Positions 15,022 through 16,687 of a stretch of DNA of 16,687 bases are shown piece after piece. The stretch's first letter is position 1, and the number at the start of each line of letters is the position of its first letter. The notes below the pieces were generated by a model, which was not told the origin of the DNA, searched no databases, and saw only the letters and a program-made list of their open reading frames with translations. This DNA is from Boothiomyces macroporosus (taxonomy: Eukaryota > Chytridiomycota > Chytridiomycetes > Rhizophydiales > Terramycetaceae): positions 1 to 16,687 of the forward strand of contig JADGKB010000195.1 in assembly GCA_027604185.1 (NCBI GenBank). The letters run 5' to 3'. Made by a program: the position numbers and the translations under genes.

Positions 15022-15030
15022 TATTTATAT
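15022..15030 (-). promoter_or_regulatory. TATA-like element, stress protein 5
   Basis: Minus strand ATATAAATA, about 25-33 bp before ATG 14997. Confidence 0.5.
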
Positions 15031-15043
15031 TACTCTGTCACAA

Positions 15044-15077
15044 TGAGTCACAATTAGTCAAATGCAACTATGAGTAA
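15044..15077 (-). promoter_or_regulatory. Three bZIP-like sites upstream of stress protein 5
   Basis: Plus-strand TGAGTCA (15044-15050), TTAGTCA (15054-15060) and TGAGTAA (15071-15077). The first starts 47 bp before ATG 14997. Confidence 0.55.
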
Positions 15078-15134
15078 TTCAGACCCAAACAAATATTAAA
15101 GGGATATTTATTGCGGGGGTTTTTCAAAACTGAA

Positions 15135-15155
15135 AGTGGCGGTTTTTTAAAATAC
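15135..15155 (+). repeat. Possible left terminal inverted repeat of the transposon (weak)
   Basis: AGTGGCGGTTTTTTAAAA resembles, imperfectly, the reverse complement of 16440-16458 (AGTGGCAATTTTCAAAG). AGTGGC is a common start of Tc1/mariner ends, but no TA duplication is evident on the left. Confidence 0.25.
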
Positions 15156-15187
15156 CTAATCTCCAAATTGCCTAAATGCCAAATACA

Positions 15188-15209
15188 GTAAAATAAAGCT
15201 AAATTCAAG
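15188..15209 (+). other. Candidate 22-nt intron at the 5' end of the transposase
   Basis: Begins GTAAAATA, ends ATTCAAG, with a CTAAA branch-like site, phase 0. It joins ATG CCA AAT ACA to the open frame that starts just after TAA 15189-15191. Not backed by a conserved motif. Confidence 0.45.
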
Positions 15210-15764
15210 GTTAAAACGCCTCTTAAAAAGGTACAATACTCATATGAAGTCATGCATGTTGTAAAAAACAAGCATGCAGCCTTTGAAACAAAAGTGTACT
15301 GTGTATATATGTACATTTTCCAAGGTATGACACAAAAAGCACTGGCAGAATTAAACGGTAAAGGAATTGGTACTATCAATAGTTGGATTAAGGAGTATTT
15401 TGATGGAACATTAAGGGAAAAGAGTATCAAACGTCAGCCTCGAAAGTTTTCCTGTGCAGAAAGACAATGGATTATCGCGTATTACAACAAGAACCCCACC
15501 GCCTTTCTCGAAGAATGTGTAGAAGAATTTAACAAATGTTATTTAGAGAAAATATCTGTATCTTCAGTGTGGAGAATATTGGATCAGGAAGGTTTTACAT
15601 ACAAAACAGTTGAACGAAGAGCTTTACAAATCAAACTATCTGATGTTCATCGTTTTTGCAATGAAATTAATCTCTTTAATTGGACCAAGGCTCATCTTGT
15701 ATTCCTAGACGAGGTCTCATTTGATAACAGAGGAATGTTACGTCCACGCGGGTATGCATTGAAA

Positions 15765-15793
15765 GGTAAAATGCTTATTCACCCAATGGTAAA
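15765..15793 (+). repeat. 6-bp direct repeats bounding a 23-bp insertion in the transposase
   Basis: GGTAAA at 15765-15770 and 15788-15793; the unit is 23 bp, so it breaks the frame. Confidence 0.7.
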
Positions 15794-16348
15794 CGATTGA
15801 TTTTCCGAGGTGAATTTGTTCGGCGTGCACGAGTATCTTTTTTAGCATTCATAGGACAAAATGGAGTATTAGACTATTATCAAACTGATGGTACTTTTAC
15901 CAGATTGAAATTCATGCACTGTATGAAACTTTTTGCTAAGAACTGTTCCCAAGTACAAAAATATCCTGGTTATTGTTCAATATGGATTTTAGATGGGGCA
16001 AGGATACATACTGATGAAAATCTTGTCTACTACCTACGTTCATTTGGTATTATTCTTATCTATCTTCCAGCCTATTGTCCTTTCTTTAATCCAATAGAAT
16101 TTTTCTTTGGCATGGTTAAACAACGCTTTAAAAAGTTGTACAAGGAAGGGGAAAATCAAACCCTCTCAATTTTCGTCAGTGAAATAATGAACAGTTATAT
16201 AAACTATGATTTTACCAAAATATTCAACAAATGTGGTTACAGATTTGCTAAGGGGTTTGACCCGTCAGCATCTGACACTACGTTAAATCAGGAGTGGGAA
16301 AACCATAATTTCAATGAGAGCAATATGCATCTTGATTGAGGTGTTATC

Positions 16349-16354
16349 AATAAA
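16349..16354 (+). terminator. AATAAA poly(A) signal of the transposase
   Basis: AATAAA starts 10 bases after TGA 16337-16339. Confidence 0.45.
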
Positions 16355-16383
16355 TGTATTAGTAAATGTATTTTGCAGCAAAA

Positions 16384-16687
16384 TTAGTCCTCATCAATAG
16401 CAACAGGTTCTTCTGCATCTATTTCATCCAGAACAATCCCACTTTGAAAATTGCCACTACCTAGTAGTTAGTTTTAAATATAACGAGTAATTTCTGATTT
16501 AATGATCTATGTCATCTTGCTCGACAACTCTGCCTTCAAATTCAGCGCCAAGAGTAGTGTCCAAATGTAAATCAGGGGCTTCAATTATAGCTTGAAAAGT
16601 ATTTTGGTAAATTCTAATCGTCTCTTCCAAATTTTCAATCTTATTATCATATTCCGTCATAGTAAGTTGTAATCTATCATAGCATTC
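16384..16687 (-). CDS. 3' end of an unrecognised gene, splicing of the tail uncertain
   Basis: An open frame enters from the right edge (minus strand) and reads a helical, acidic segment (TEYDNKIENLEETIRIYQNT, then APDLHLDTTLGAEFEG), stopping at TAA 16499-16501 after VVEQDDIDH. Further downstream the same strand has a second coding-like tail ending at TAA 16384-16386: SGNFQSGIVLDEIDAEEP followed by VAIDED. The tails resemble each other (G..F..G.V....ID). They can be joined by two short GT-AG segments: one of 19 or 22 nt ending in CATAG, and one of 24 nt at about 16462-16485 that contains CTAAC before ACTAG. Because the donors are not GTA, this is uncertain and the simple stop at 16499 may be real. 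No family recognised; the N-terminal part lies outside the window. Convergent with the transposase. Confidence 0.5.
16440..16458 (+). repeat. Possible right terminal inverted repeat of the transposon (weak)
   Basis: Reverse complement reads AGTGGCAATTTTCAAAG, imperfectly matching 15135-15155. It overlaps the uncertain tail of the minus-strand gene, so the element boundary is unresolved. Confidence 0.2.

Larger units (their letters stand above)
15176..16339 (+). pseudogene. Tc1/IS630-type DD34E transposase, frameshifted
   Basis: DDE_3-type transposase of a cut-and-paste transposon. The N-terminal half (to 15800) has a helix-turn-helix region (GMTQKALAELNGKGIGTINS) and the first catalytic Asp in FLDEVSFDNRG. 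The C-terminal half (15797-16339) has the second Asp in WILDGARIHTD and the Glu in PFFNPIEFFFG, with 34 residues between them. The halves are in different frames. A 23-bp unit starting with GGTAAA at 15765 and followed by a second GGTAAA at 15788 causes the shift; without it the text reads ALKGKRLIFRGEFVRR. It has no GT-AG form, so it is more likely a mutation than an intron. A 22-nt GT-AG intron (15188-15209) would give an ATG at 15176 (MPNT-VKTPLKK); otherwise ATG 15252 is the first in frame. Confidence 0.82.

Noticed and set aside
15766..15809. 44-nt GT-AG intron joining the two transposase halves in frame.
   Set aside because: It would remove KRLIFR before GEFVRR, which looks like coding sequence of this family; the 23-bp repeat unit explains the shift better.
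1..16687. CRISPR arrays, rRNA or tRNA genes, and prokaryotic operon signals.
   Set aside because: No spaced direct-repeat array, tRNA B-box-like pattern or rRNA core was seen, and gene content and signals are eukaryotic.

Overview
The window is AT-rich eukaryotic DNA with closely packed, mostly intronless protein genes. The gene set is a YAT-family amino-acid permease pair, an EFCAB11-like EF-hand protein, a Yippee protein, a long ankyrin protein with chytrid-style repeats, an organellar-type leucyl-tRNA synthetase, a membrane-anchored beta-lactamase-fold protein, five tandem universal stress proteins and a Tc1/IS630-type transposase. This suggests a fungus, most likely a zoosporic (chytrid-like) one. 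The organism is an inference; no species-diagnostic marker was seen.

Layout. 1-1496 (+): amino-acid permease copy 1, cut by the window edge and carrying several indels (probable pseudogene). 1872-2243 (-): EF-hand protein. 2533-4113 (+): intact permease copy 2. 4223-4543 (-): Yippee-like zinc protein. 5073-7475 (+): ankyrin protein, 5' end unresolved. 7506-9692 (-): leucyl-tRNA synthetase in four exons. 9729-11704 (+): beta-lactamase-related serine hydrolase with four C-terminal membrane helices. 11741-14997 (-): five tandem universal stress protein genes. 15176-16339 (+): broken DD34E transposase. 16384-16687 (-): 3' end of an unrecognised gene.

The most striking feature is splicing. The synthetase reads correctly only if three GT-AG introns of 21, 20 and 19 nt are removed, and each removal restores a conserved motif (FPYPSG-LLHMGH, CPKC, and the helix before FNLAI.ELM). 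Two 21-nt GT-AG segments in the ankyrin gene each hold one of the only two in-frame stops. Similar micro-introns (20 or 26 nt, and 22 nt) join the two halves of the beta-lactamase gene and give the transposase an ATG. Introns of this size are far below the usual fungal range and resemble those of chlorarachniophyte nucleomorphs or ciliates.

Regulatory DNA is also compressed. Every universal stress protein gene has an AP-1/Yap-like bZIP site about 40-60 bp before its ATG and a TATA-like element about 21-33 bp before it, implying very short leaders. In many genes AATAAA overlaps or abuts the stop codon. The synthetase and the hydrolase share only 36 bp between their start codons. The stress-protein array therefore looks like a co-regulated bZIP stress regulon. 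The other genes are housekeeping or transport genes with no obvious shared pathway.
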